From: JANQHS01 sp965227315 | Lineage (GTDB): Bacteria; Bacteroidota; Bacteroidia; Cytophagales; CCMP332 | Assembly: GCA_965227315.1 (NCBI GenBank) | Contig: OZ245737.1 | Span: 2,480,001 to 2,544,000, forward strand | DNA length: 64,000 bases | Direction: 5' to 3' | Shown here: piece after piece, positions 23,466 through 31,424 of the stretch | Layout: each line of letters opens with the position of its first letter | How positions within the stretch are numbered: position 1 is the stretch's first letter | Notes under the pieces: generated by a model | The model's input: only the letters and a program-made list of their open reading frames with translations | What the model was told of the DNA's origin: nothing | The model's database searches: none | Made by a program: the position numbers and the translations under genes

Positions 23466-23473
23466 TAGATTTG
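23466..23473 (+). promoter_or_regulatory. candidate -7 element of sugar operon
   Basis: TAGATTTG matches TAnnTTTG and lies 79 bp upstream of the UDP-sugar dehydrogenase start, in the divergent gap. There is no clear -33 TTG. Confidence 0.4.
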
Positions 23474-23552
23474 CGCTCGTTTATTCTGAACCATCTTCCG
23501 GATATATTCAAAGAGTTTGCACCCTTTGAAGAACCGCTAAAAAGAAAGAAAA

Positions 23553-24842
23553 TTGCTTGAAAGTCTAAGAATTAAGGAAAACCAGATTGGGGTTGTGGGC
23601 TTGGGTTATGTCGGTCTTCCGATCGCTCTTGAATTCGCAAAGAAATTCAAGGTGGTTGGTTTTGATATCAATTCTGACCGGGTCGATCTTATGAAGAATG
23701 GCATCGACCCTTCCAATGAGTTGGAAAAAGGAGAATTTGAAGAAAAGGATATCACCTTTACCGATGATCCGGAGGTTCTGGAACAATGTTCATTTATTGT
23801 GGTCGCTGTTCCAACACCAATCGATAAGCACTATCAACCAAACCTGAGCCCTCTGCTGAAGGCTTCTCAAACCGTAGGTTCGATTCTAAAGAAAGGAGAT
23901 ATTGTCGTTTATGAATCCACTGTATACCCTGGCTGCACCGAAGAAGATTGCCTACCCATATTAGAAAGTCTGTCAGGCTTGGATGCCGGAGTGGATTTCA
24001 AGATCGGATATTCACCGGAGAGAATTAATCCGGGAGACAGGGAGCATACGCTAACGAAGATTACCAAGGTGACTTCCGGAATGGATCAGGATTCTTCGGA
24101 TATCATCGCATCGGTTTACGGGGAAATTATTGAGGCCGGGATCTACCAGGCTTCCTCAATCAGGGTTGCAGAAGCAGCAAAGGTGATCGAAAACACTCAA
24201 CGGGATCTCAACATTGCCTTGATGAATGAACTTTCCATGATCTTTGACAAGCTTGATATCAACACCTATGAAGTACTGGAAGCAGCTGGCACGAAATGGA
24301 ACTTTTTGAAGTTCAAACCCGGACTGGTTGGAGGTCATTGCATAGGTGTTGATCCCTACTATTTGACATACAAAGCTCAGGAAGAAGGCATGGTTCCCAA
24401 GGTAATTCTCAGCGGCCGGAACACCAATGATGGAATGGGAGCATACGTTGCGAAAAGGACCATACAAAAGTTGGTAGGCAATGGGGTGGATATCTCGAAA
24501 TCAAGAATTCTTGTTCTTGGCACCACCTTTAAGGAGAATGTCTCCGACATTCGAAATTCCAAAGTTGTGGATGTCATTAATGAGCTCAAGGATTTTTCCA
24601 TCGGGGTTGAGGTCCTGGATCCCTATGCAGATTCTGACGAAGTGAATGGAGAGTATGGGTATGAATTGGTTGAGGAACCATCGGGAGAATATGACGCGAT
24701 TATCTTAGCCGTTATCCATGACGAATTCCTAAATTCAGGCCTTGAAAACTATTTAAAATTCCTTTCTGAAAACGGATTCCTGATTGATCTTAAGGGGGCG
24801 TTTAAAGAAAAGCAATCTGAACTGAATTATTGGAGCCTCTAA
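23553..24842 (+). CDS. UDP-N-acetylhexosamine 6-dehydrogenase (TviB/WbpO type)
   Basis: The 429-residue NAD-dependent nucleotide-sugar dehydrogenase oxidises C6 of a UDP-N-acetylhexosamine to the uronic acid. The Rossmann motif GVVGLGYVGLPIALEFAKKF opens the protein; YSPERINPGD and the catalytic cysteine in GGHCIGVDPYYLTYKA (C263) follow. The LGTTFKENVSDIRNSKV segment marks the UDP-binding domain and resembles the TviB/VipA and WbpO subgroup. With the WbpP/TviC-like epimerase three genes on, it could supply UDP-GalNAcA. Start is TTG 23553; no ATG is available before the Rossmann fold. Confidence 0.88.
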   Translation: MLESLRIKENQIGVVGLGYVGLPIALEFAKKFKVVGFDINSDRVDLMKNGIDPSNELEKGEFEEKDITFTDDPEVLEQCSFIVVAVPTPIDKHYQPNLSPLLKASQTVGSILKKGDIVVYESTVYPGCTEEDCLPILESLSGLDAGVDFKIGYSPERINPGDREHTLTKITKVTSGMDQDSSDIIASVYGEIIEAGIYQASSIRVAEAAKVIENTQRDLNIALMNELSMIFDKLDINTYEVLEAAGTKWNFLKFKPGLVGGHCIGVDPYYLTYKAQEEGMVPKVILSGRNTNDGMGAYVAKRTIQKLVGNGVDISKSRILVLGTTFKENVSDIRNSKVVDVINELKDFSIGVEVLDPYADSDEVNGEYGYELVEEPSGEYDAIILAVIHDEFLNSGLENYLKFLSENGFLIDLKGAFKEKQSELNYWSL

Positions 24843-25900
24843 AAGTTCATAAGCAAAAACGGAAAATCCTCGTGACCGGTGGGGCCGGATATATTGGCTC
24901 TCATACCATCGTAGAATTGGCCAAGTCGGGTTTTGAGCCTATCATCGTTGATGATTTTTCAAATTCGCACCCATATGTTCTTCAGGGGATCGAAAAGATC
25001 ATCGGTTATGAGCCCATTACCTACCGTGTGAACTGCAGGAATCTGGACGATCTTGATCAAATTGCTGAAGAACACAAAGACATCAAGGGGCTGATCCATT
25101 TTGCTGCCTATAAATTGGTTGGGGAATCCGTCAAGGAACCCATTAAGTATTATGAAAACAATCTTGATTCCAATATCAGTATAACTAAGTTTTGTCTGAA
25201 AAATGGGATCAGATCCGTTGTTTTCTCCTCTTCCTGTACCGTGTATGGACTTCCTGATAAACTTCCGGTCTCTGAAACAGCGCCACTAAAAGAGGCTGAA
25301 TCCCCATATGGAAGGACCAAACAGATAGGAGAATATTTTTTTGAGGATTGCATCAAGGCTATGCATCCCCTGAATGTCATTTCCTTAAGATACTTTAATC
25401 CTATAGGAGCCGATCCTTCTTCTGAGATTGGAGAGCTTCCTATCGGGATCCCAAACAACCTCGTGCCGTATATAACTCAGACGGGCGCTGGCCTAAGGGA
25501 CCTTTTGACTGTTTTTGGTGATGATTATTCCACACCCGATGGTACTTGTGTAAGAGACTATATTCATGTTTCGGATCTTGCCCAAGCACATATTGCTGCG
25601 ATCAGCAAATTGTTGGAAGACCAAAGCACCGAACCAAAAATTGAATACTTTAATATTGGAACAGGCCGTGGCTATTCCGTTCTCGAAATTATCCGTGCCT
25701 TTGAAAAGGTCTCCGGAAAGAGCCTACCACATGTTATAGGCGCAAGAAGAAAGGGAGATGTTCCGATGATTTATGCTGATCCATCCAAGGCCTTGAAGAA
25801 TCTGGGATGGAGAGCGGAATACAATATCGAAGAGGCTCTATCCCATGCCTGGAAATGGGAACAACGCTTGCCTGAGCTTAATTTAAAACAAACCGGATGA
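24830..25900 (+). CDS. galE: UDP-glucose 4-epimerase
   Basis: The 356-residue extended SDR begins with ILVTGGAGYIGSHTIVELAK. It has the GalE features: HFAAYKLVGESVKEPIKYYENN, catalytic Ser/Thr in SSSCTVYG, the Y-x-x-x-K motif SPYGRTKQIGE, and SLRYFNPIGADPSSEIGE. It interconverts UDP-glucose and UDP-galactose. Start is TTG 24830, overlapping the dehydrogenase gene by 13 bp; the last 4 bp overlap rfbB. Position in the cluster implies polysaccharide or O-antigen precursor supply. Confidence 0.92.
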   Translation: MEPLKVHKQKRKILVTGGAGYIGSHTIVELAKSGFEPIIVDDFSNSHPYVLQGIEKIIGYEPITYRVNCRNLDDLDQIAEEHKDIKGLIHFAAYKLVGESVKEPIKYYENNLDSNISITKFCLKNGIRSVVFSSSCTVYGLPDKLPVSETAPLKEAESPYGRTKQIGEYFFEDCIKAMHPLNVISLRYFNPIGADPSSEIGELPIGIPNNLVPYITQTGAGLRDLLTVFGDDYSTPDGTCVRDYIHVSDLAQAHIAAISKLLEDQSTEPKIEYFNIGTGRGYSVLEIIRAFEKVSGKSLPHVIGARRKGDVPMIYADPSKALKNLGWRAEYNIEEALSHAWKWEQRLPELNLKQTG

Positions 25901-26949
25901 AAAAGATCCTGATCACAGGTGGTGCGGGCTTCATCGGATCGCATGTGGTTCGACTATTTGTAAATTCCTACCCTGAGTACAAAATCTACAATCTTGACAA
26001 GCTGACTTATGCCGGGAATCTCAGGAATCTTGAAGATGTTCAAGGCGCTGCGAACTATGAATTCATAAGGGCGGATATTGCTGACAGAGATCAGATCACC
26101 GGGCTTTTCAAAACCCATGGTTTTGATTCTGTGATACACCTTGCCGCCGAATCCCATGTAGACAGGTCGATCAGCAATCCACTCGAGTTCCTGAGAACCA
26201 ATATTGTCGGGACGGTCAATCTTCTTAACGCCTGTATTGAAACCTGGGCTGATGATTTTGATGGTCATCTCTTTTATCATGTTTCTACCGACGAGGTTTA
26301 TGGCTCTTTACATGATGACGGTTTTTTTCTCGAGAGCACTTCATACGATCCTCAATCTCCCTATTCCGCCTCCAAGGCTGGATCCGATCATTTTGTAAGA
26401 GCTTATGGTAATACCTACGGACTTCCTTATGTACTGACCAATTGCTCCAATAATTATGGCCCCAATCAATTTCCTGAAAAGCTGATCCCCCTTTTCATCA
26501 ACAATATCCGGAATCGGAAGAAGCTGCCCGTTTATGGAAAGGGAGAGAATATCAGGGATTGGCTGTACGTGGTGGATCATGCTCGCGCAATCGATCTTGT
26601 ATTCCATAAATCTCAAGTGGGTAAAACCTATAATATTGGTGGGTTTAACGAATGGAAAAACCTGGACCTCATCCGCGTCCTTTGTGACGTAATGGACGAT
26701 AAGCTTGGGAATACTCCCGGTACCTCAAGAGAGCTTATCGAATTTGTGACGGATAGGAAAGGCCATGACTTCCGGTATGCGATTGACGCTAATCTGATCA
26801 AAGAAGAACTCGGTTGGGAACCTTCGCTTCAGTTTGAGGAGGGCCTTTCAAAAACCGTTGATTGGTACCTTCAAAATCAGGATTGGCTCACCGAAGTAAC
26901 GAGCGGCGATTATTTAAAATATTACGAAACCCATTACGGTTCGCATTAA
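25897..26949 (+). CDS. rfbB: dTDP-glucose 4,6-dehydratase
   Basis: The 350-residue SDR converts dTDP-glucose to dTDP-4-keto-6-deoxyglucose. Motifs are ILITGGAGFIGSHVVRLF, VIHLAAESHVDRSI, HVSTDEVYGSL (Asp-Glu of the dehydratase) and SPYSASKAGSDHFVRAY, then TNCSNNYGPNQFPEKLIPL, the RmlB signature. With rfbA two genes downstream it makes the common dTDP-6-deoxyhexose intermediate. RmlC and RmlD for rhamnose are not in the window. ATG overlaps galE's stop. Confidence 0.95.
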   Translation: MKKILITGGAGFIGSHVVRLFVNSYPEYKIYNLDKLTYAGNLRNLEDVQGAANYEFIRADIADRDQITGLFKTHGFDSVIHLAAESHVDRSISNPLEFLRTNIVGTVNLLNACIETWADDFDGHLFYHVSTDEVYGSLHDDGFFLESTSYDPQSPYSASKAGSDHFVRAYGNTYGLPYVLTNCSNNYGPNQFPEKLIPLFINNIRNRKKLPVYGKGENIRDWLYVVDHARAIDLVFHKSQVGKTYNIGGFNEWKNLDLIRVLCDVMDDKLGNTPGTSRELIEFVTDRKGHDFRYAIDANLIKEELGWEPSLQFEEGLSKTVDWYLQNQDWLTEVTSGDYLKYYETHYGSH

Positions 26950-26952
26950 AGC

Positions 26953-27933
26953 ATGGCTTCCTACATCTCAAGTGAATTATATGAAACCAATCGCTTCCTG
27001 GTCACAGGAGGTGCCGGATTCATCGGATCGAATATTGTTCAACATCTTTTGGAGAACAATGCCGGATTCATCAGGGTTTTGGATAATTTCTCCACAGGTT
27101 TTTCCCGGAATCTTGCCCCTTTTGAGGACCGCGAAAACCTGCAGATCATCAATGGGGATATCCGTGATCTCAACACCTGTGCAAAAGCCGTTGAAGGAAT
27201 AGACGTTGTTTTGCATCAGGCTGCCCTGGGCTCGGTTCCCCGAAGCATCAATGATCCTTTGACAAGCCATGATGTCAACGTAAACGGGTTTTTGAATATG
27301 CTTCATTCGTCGAAGGAAGAGGGGATCGAAAAATTCGTTTATGCGAGTTCCTCTTCAGTTTATGGTGATCATCCCTCACTTCCAAAAACGGAGGATAGGG
27401 TTGGAAAACCTCTTTCCCCATATGCGCTGACCAAGTCGATCGACGAACAATATGCAGATGTATATTTCAAATCCTATGGGTTTTCAACTGCCGGGTTAAG
27501 GTATTTCAATGTTTTTGGACCAAGACAATCACCGGAGGGGCCTTATGCTGCCGTTATACCCTTGTTCATCAAGGCTTTGGACGAACATAAACCGCCCCTG
27601 ATCAATGGCGATGGAGAACAAACCAGAGATTTCACATTTGTAGAGAATGCAATTGAGGCAAATGTCAAAGCTGCCTTTGGAGAGCTGAAGGGAGCCAGAA
27701 CCTACAATGTGGCATGCGGAGAAAATTGCAGTATCAATGATCTGTTCAGAGCTTTGGCAAGCCTTGCCGCTTCTGAGTTGAAGCCTGATTACGGACCTGA
27801 AAGACCGGGTGATGTACGGGATAGCCTCGCGGATATTTCCAATGCGATGAATGACTTTGGTTATACGGGAAATGTGAAATTTGAGGAGGGTTTAAAGAAA
27901 ACCTGGGAAGCCATCATGAAGCAAAACATATGA
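26953..27933 (+). CDS. UDP-GlcNAc 4-epimerase (WbpP/TviC-like SDR)
   Basis: The 326-residue SDR begins RFLVTGGAGFIGSNIVQHLL. It has VLHQAALGSVPRSINDP, SSSSVYGDHPSLPKTE and SPYALTKSIDEQYADVY, a combination typical of WbpP/TviC, which interconverts UDP-GlcNAc and UDP-GalNAc. PRSI and LPKTED support that over GalE. It is the natural partner of the TviB/WbpO-type dehydrogenase earlier in the operon. It overlaps rfbA by 4 bp. Exact substrate is inferred from these motifs. Confidence 0.82.
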   Translation: MASYISSELYETNRFLVTGGAGFIGSNIVQHLLENNAGFIRVLDNFSTGFSRNLAPFEDRENLQIINGDIRDLNTCAKAVEGIDVVLHQAALGSVPRSINDPLTSHDVNVNGFLNMLHSSKEEGIEKFVYASSSSVYGDHPSLPKTEDRVGKPLSPYALTKSIDEQYADVYFKSYGFSTAGLRYFNVFGPRQSPEGPYAAVIPLFIKALDEHKPPLINGDGEQTRDFTFVENAIEANVKAAFGELKGARTYNVACGENCSINDLFRALASLAASELKPDYGPERPGDVRDSLADISNAMNDFGYTGNVKFEEGLKKTWEAIMKQNI

Positions 27934-28814
27934 AAGGAATAATCTTGGCAGGAGGGTCGGGGACAAGACTCCACCCGCTTACGCTCACCATGAGCAAACA
28001 GTTGATGCCGGTTTACGATAAGCCGATGATCTATTACCCCCTTTCTACTCTTCTGATGGCGGGCATCCGGGAAATTTTGATCATTTCCACACCCAAGGAC
28101 CTTCCGCATTTTAGAGCATTGCTGGGGTCCGGGGAAGAAATAGGTTGCAGGTTTGAATATGCCGTGCAAGAGAAACCCAACGGTTTGGCGCAGGCTTTCG
28201 TTATCGGAGCTGATTTTGTTGGAGATTCTAAGGTTGCACTTATCCTTGGTGATAATATTTTCTATGGTACGGGGCTAAGAAAACTCATCCAGGGAAACAA
28301 TGATCCCAACGGCGGAATAGTGTTCGCCTATCATGTCAATGACCCTGAGCGGTATGGTGTCGTTGATTTTGATGAAAACCTAAATGCCATCAGCATCGAG
28401 GAAAAGCCTTCAAAACCGAAGTCAAATTATGCTGTTCCCGGACTGTACTTTTATGATAACTCGGTGTTGGAAATCGCCGGTGGACTTCAGCCCAGCGCCA
28501 GGGGCGAATATGAAATTACCGATGTGAACAGAGAATACCTGAGGCAGGGAGATCTGAAGGTTGCTATTCTTGACAGGGGAATTGCCTGGCTTGATACGGG
28601 CACATTTAATTCCCTGATGCAGGCGAGTCAGTTTGTTCAGGTAATTGAAGAGCGTCAGGGTTTAAAGATCGGATGCATTGAAGAGGTGGCCTATCGCATG
28701 GGATATATAGGTAAGGAAGAGTTGGAAAGGGTTGCTCAAAAATTGCTAAAGAGTGGTTATGGAAAATACCTGCTCGATATTATCGATTCAGATGTAGGCA
28801 TGTGGAGGAACTAA
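27930..28814 (+). CDS. rfbA: glucose-1-phosphate thymidylyltransferase
   Basis: The 294-residue nucleotidyltransferase forms dTDP-glucose from dTTP and glucose-1-phosphate. The signature GIILAGGSGTRLHPLTL followed by SKQLMPVYDKPMIYYPLST is intact, as are LILGDNIFYG, EEKPSKPKSNYAVPGLYFYD and GIAWLDTGTFNSLMQA. The short (RmlA) class is indicated by length. It supplies RfbB, encoded upstream. Its end overlaps deoC by 13 bp. Confidence 0.95.
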   Translation: MKGIILAGGSGTRLHPLTLTMSKQLMPVYDKPMIYYPLSTLLMAGIREILIISTPKDLPHFRALLGSGEEIGCRFEYAVQEKPNGLAQAFVIGADFVGDSKVALILGDNIFYGTGLRKLIQGNNDPNGGIVFAYHVNDPERYGVVDFDENLNAISIEEKPSKPKSNYAVPGLYFYDNSVLEIAGGLQPSARGEYEITDVNREYLRQGDLKVAILDRGIAWLDTGTFNSLMQASQFVQVIEERQGLKIGCIEEVAYRMGYIGKEELERVAQKLLKSGYGKYLLDIIDSDVGMWRN

Positions 28815-29449
28815 ACCGAACCATCGAACTGACAAACCTTAAACCGGATCTCGAGGATGCAGATCTGGAATCCTTGATTCGGAAGGCAATTGATTTCAAC
28901 TTTCTGGGTGTTTGTGTTCCTCCTTTCTGGGTAAAAAAGGCTCGAAGAGATATAGGCGATTCCCGTCTCCTGTTGGTCACTGTTGCCGGCTTTCCTCTGG
29001 GTTATCAAAAGACTGAAGAGAAGCTTGCTGGAATCGAAAATGCTATAGAAGATGGGGCGGATGAAATTGACCTTGTCTGGAACAATTCTGCTTTCAAGTC
29101 CGGAATGAACTGGTCGAAGATCGAAGTGGCCAAGGCTTCGGGACTATGTCATGAAAATGGCAAGATCCTCAAGGTGATCATTGAAACCTGTTTGCTTAAT
29201 GATAAGGAGATCATGGAGGTTTCCGGGATCTGTGCAGATGCAGGTGCTGATTTTGTAAAGACAAGTACGGGCATGCTGGGGGCGGGGGCGAAAGTGGAGC
29301 ACATCAAGCTTATCAGGAATTCGATTCCGGAGATAGTTGGGATAAAGGCATCGGGGGGAATAAATGATGCTGAGTTTGCCACGGATCTTATTCGTGCCGG
29401 CGCTACCAGAATTGGATCCTCCTCAGCCGATCAATGGATCAACTCCTGA
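28802..29449 (+). CDS. deoC: deoxyribose-phosphate aldolase
   Basis: The 215-residue class-I aldolase cleaves deoxyribose-5-phosphate to glyceraldehyde-3-phosphate and acetaldehyde. The Schiff-base lysine is in DFVKTSTGMLG, and DEIDLVWNNSAFKSG holds the conserved Asp region (here V-W-N instead of the usual V-I-N). KVIIETCLLNDKEI and GIKASGGINDAEFA complete the barrel. Start is GTG 28802 inside the rfbA end. It is an odd last member of a sugar-nucleotide operon, and its 3' end overlaps the convergent AlbA_2 gene by 27 bp. Confidence 0.92.
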   Translation: MEELNRTIELTNLKPDLEDADLESLIRKAIDFNFLGVCVPPFWVKKARRDIGDSRLLLVTVAGFPLGYQKTEEKLAGIENAIEDGADEIDLVWNNSAFKSGMNWSKIEVAKASGLCHENGKILKVIIETCLLNDKEIMEVSGICADAGADFVKTSTGMLGAGAKVEHIKLIRNSIPEIVGIKASGGINDAEFATDLIRAGATRIGSSSADQWINS

Positions 29450-30079
29450 GCTTGTGAATCTTTCATCTCTCCGTGAGGTTTTGATCCTGATCAATCCCCT
29501 GGAGTGAAATAGGGCCAGTTGTCGTACCAAATAGTTTCTGTTCAATTTTAATGAGGATTGTATGGATTTCAGTGTCGCTTCACCTTTTTCGATTTCCCTG
29601 ATCACGGCCAACTCTTTACTGCGAAGCTTCAGCTTTCCCTTTTTTGACACACCTGAAAGGCTTAGCGATGTCCTTTCCACCGGCCCAAGTTCCCGGGATT
29701 CATCCAAGATCCTTTTATAGACCCTTGGCCATTTCCTGCCCTTGATATTTACCCCGTAAGGCTTGTTAGATCCTGAGGATACAGAAACTGCAATGACCGC
29801 TCTTTCTTTGGACAAGGGAATCATTTCAATATGATAATCCGGTATGGGACTGATCTCGGTTTCAATTTTACCTATCAGGTATTCCTTTTCCCCCTCATAG
29901 TTGGGAAGTCCAATGATCTTTCCGGAATCCTTGACGCCTACAAAAAGTTCTCCTCCATCGGCATTTAAAAAGGCGACCAACTCCACGAGGAGTTGAGTGA
30001 TATTTGTTGTTTTCTCCTTGAACTCAATTCGCTGTCCTTCCCCATGCCCAACCTTCTTTTCCAACTTAGCGTGTAACAT
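29423..30079 (-). CDS. AlbA_2 (Schlafen-like) DNA-binding domain protein
   Basis: The 218-residue protein has the AlbA_2 fold. GHGEGQRIEFKEKT is followed by LLVELVAFLNADGGELFVGVKDSGKIIG, then a hydrophobic strand series (IEMIPLSKERAVIAVSVSSG) and NIKGRKWPRVYKR. The C-terminal 60 residues (about 155-210) look like a winged helix (ELAVIREIEKGEATLKSIQS, RNYLVRQLALFHSRGLIRI). The family occurs in putative transcription regulators and in some defence proteins. Here it stands alone, so a regulator is likelier, but the target is unknown. No ATPase or nuclease domain is present. Confidence 0.78.
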   Translation of the reverse strand: MLHAKLEKKVGHGEGQRIEFKEKTTNITQLLVELVAFLNADGGELFVGVKDSGKIIGLPNYEGEKEYLIGKIETEISPIPDYHIEMIPLSKERAVIAVSVSSGSNKPYGVNIKGRKWPRVYKRILDESRELGPVERTSLSLSGVSKKGKLKLRSKELAVIREIEKGEATLKSIQSSLKLNRNYLVRQLALFHSRGLIRIKTSRRDERFTSSGVDPLIG

Positions 30080-30198
30080 TATGTGAGCGGTTTTCTGGAT
30101 TTTTCAGAATTGTTTCAATTTGTGAAAAGATCTTCAATTGCTGACCGAAAACTTCTTTATCCAATTTTTCTTAAATTTTCACAAAAAATAACTCGTTT

Positions 30199-31326
30199 AT
30201 GATGACACGTTACTCTACTTTGTTTACCTTCCTTTTGGCAATTGTGATTTGTTTGCCGGCTTTTTCCGGAAACAATCATGCGAAATTGCAAACCAAAAGG
30301 GGCACCGTCGAAATTGATATTATCAAAAAGGACCCCCCGAACAAATCAATTAATCTGATGGTTACTCGTGGTGCGAATTATGACACCCTGTTTCATGAAG
30401 ATTTTGATGGCGACACCGTGATCCCGGACCAAAACAACGGCGGGATTATGATCAATCTTGATGAAGATGGATTGACGGCAGCTAACGGTCGTCCAAATGA
30501 TTGGTATTGGGATGAGGAATCCAAGAACGATAGTCTTGGCTGTACGGACTCTGTTGCTGGTATGGCTTGGTCTACTTCTTGGCTAGATGGTTTTGCTCCC
30601 GGAAACAGGAACTCACTGACCTTTCCGGTTAGTGTAACCAAAGCCGGTACCATGTTGAGCTTCTCCATAGCCTCATACCAATTTCCTCTTTATGTAGATG
30701 GGATCACGATAATGATCTCTCCTGATGGAACCTCGAGCAGTCCGGACAATGATACTTTGATCCAGTATGGTCAGTATTTATCTGGTGGAGGTAGCTGGTT
30801 TGCACCGACGACCCCTTATACTTTTGGTCCCGGTGACCCGCTGATGTCATATTTTGGAACCGATGGTTGCCAAGCAGGTGTCCTTGATCCTACGGTTGAT
30901 TCATCCAGAGGTAAGGCGCTTTTTTATGAAGTGGCCTTTGACTTATCTGCTTATGTAGGTTCAACTGTATATCCGTTCTTCTGGCATGATTCCGATGATG
31001 ACAACATCATCTTGCTTGATGATATCCTGGTTGTTGAGCCTCAGGGAGTAGGACTTGCTGATCAGAATTCAAAGATCTACCTCAATGCTTTCCCTAATCC
31101 TGCAAGTCAGAATCTGACTGTGGAGTACGGAGCCGTTGAAGGAAAGGACGTTGAAATTCAAATCTTGGCAAGCTCTGGAGAGGTTGTTCTTGAGAGGTCA
31201 ATAGTAAATGCGAACTTCGGAAAAGAAAGGGCGGACTTTAATGTAAGCGATCTTTCTTCAGGAGTTTATATGGTGAGAATCCAAACAGCCGAAGGTGTAA
31301 ATACCACCAAGGTTGTGATCAACTAA
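30199..31326 (+). CDS. T9SS-sorted secreted protein
   Basis: The 375-residue protein has a signal peptide (TLFTFLLAIVICLPAFSG) and a C-terminal type IX sorting domain: YLNAFPNPASQNLTVEYG, then VSDLSSGVYMVRIQTAEG and TTKVVIN at the very end. The middle (about 60-290) is Asp/Gly-rich: FHEDFDGDTVIPDQNNGG, DDNIILLDDILVVEPQG. This looks like a choice-of-anchor or MAM/laminin-type jelly roll as in secreted Bacteroidota proteins. The substrate is unknown. It is secreted across the outer membrane by the T9SS, which fits the GldJ gene at 61.4 kb. The gene is monocistronic with its own terminator. Confidence 0.88.
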   Translation: MMTRYSTLFTFLLAIVICLPAFSGNNHAKLQTKRGTVEIDIIKKDPPNKSINLMVTRGANYDTLFHEDFDGDTVIPDQNNGGIMINLDEDGLTAANGRPNDWYWDEESKNDSLGCTDSVAGMAWSTSWLDGFAPGNRNSLTFPVSVTKAGTMLSFSIASYQFPLYVDGITIMISPDGTSSSPDNDTLIQYGQYLSGGGSWFAPTTPYTFGPGDPLMSYFGTDGCQAGVLDPTVDSSRGKALFYEVAFDLSAYVGSTVYPFFWHDSDDDNIILLDDILVVEPQGVGLADQNSKIYLNAFPNPASQNLTVEYGAVEGKDVEIQILASSGEVVLERSIVNANFGKERADFNVSDLSSGVYMVRIQTAEGVNTTKVVIN

Positions 31327-31343
31327 TTATATTCAAATTCCAA

Positions 31344-31378
31344 AGGCCCGCTCCCGGAAACGAGAGCGGGTTTTTTTA
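31344..31378 (+). terminator. intrinsic terminator after T9SS cargo gene
   Basis: CCCGCTC (31347-31353) pairs with GAGCGGG (31364-31370) and is followed by seven T. Confidence 0.85.
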
Positions 31379-31411
31379 TGCCTTGGTCTTATAAGGCATA
31401 ATATGAATACC

Positions 31412-31419
31412 TATTTTTG
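31412..31419 (+). promoter_or_regulatory. -7 element close to a GTG start
   Basis: TATTTTTG fits TAnnTTTG and ends only 5 nt before GTG 31425. If used, transcription would begin about at the start codon. There is no TTG 19-21 bp upstream (the nearest is 26 bp). Confidence 0.35.
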
Positions 31420-31424
31420 CCGCC

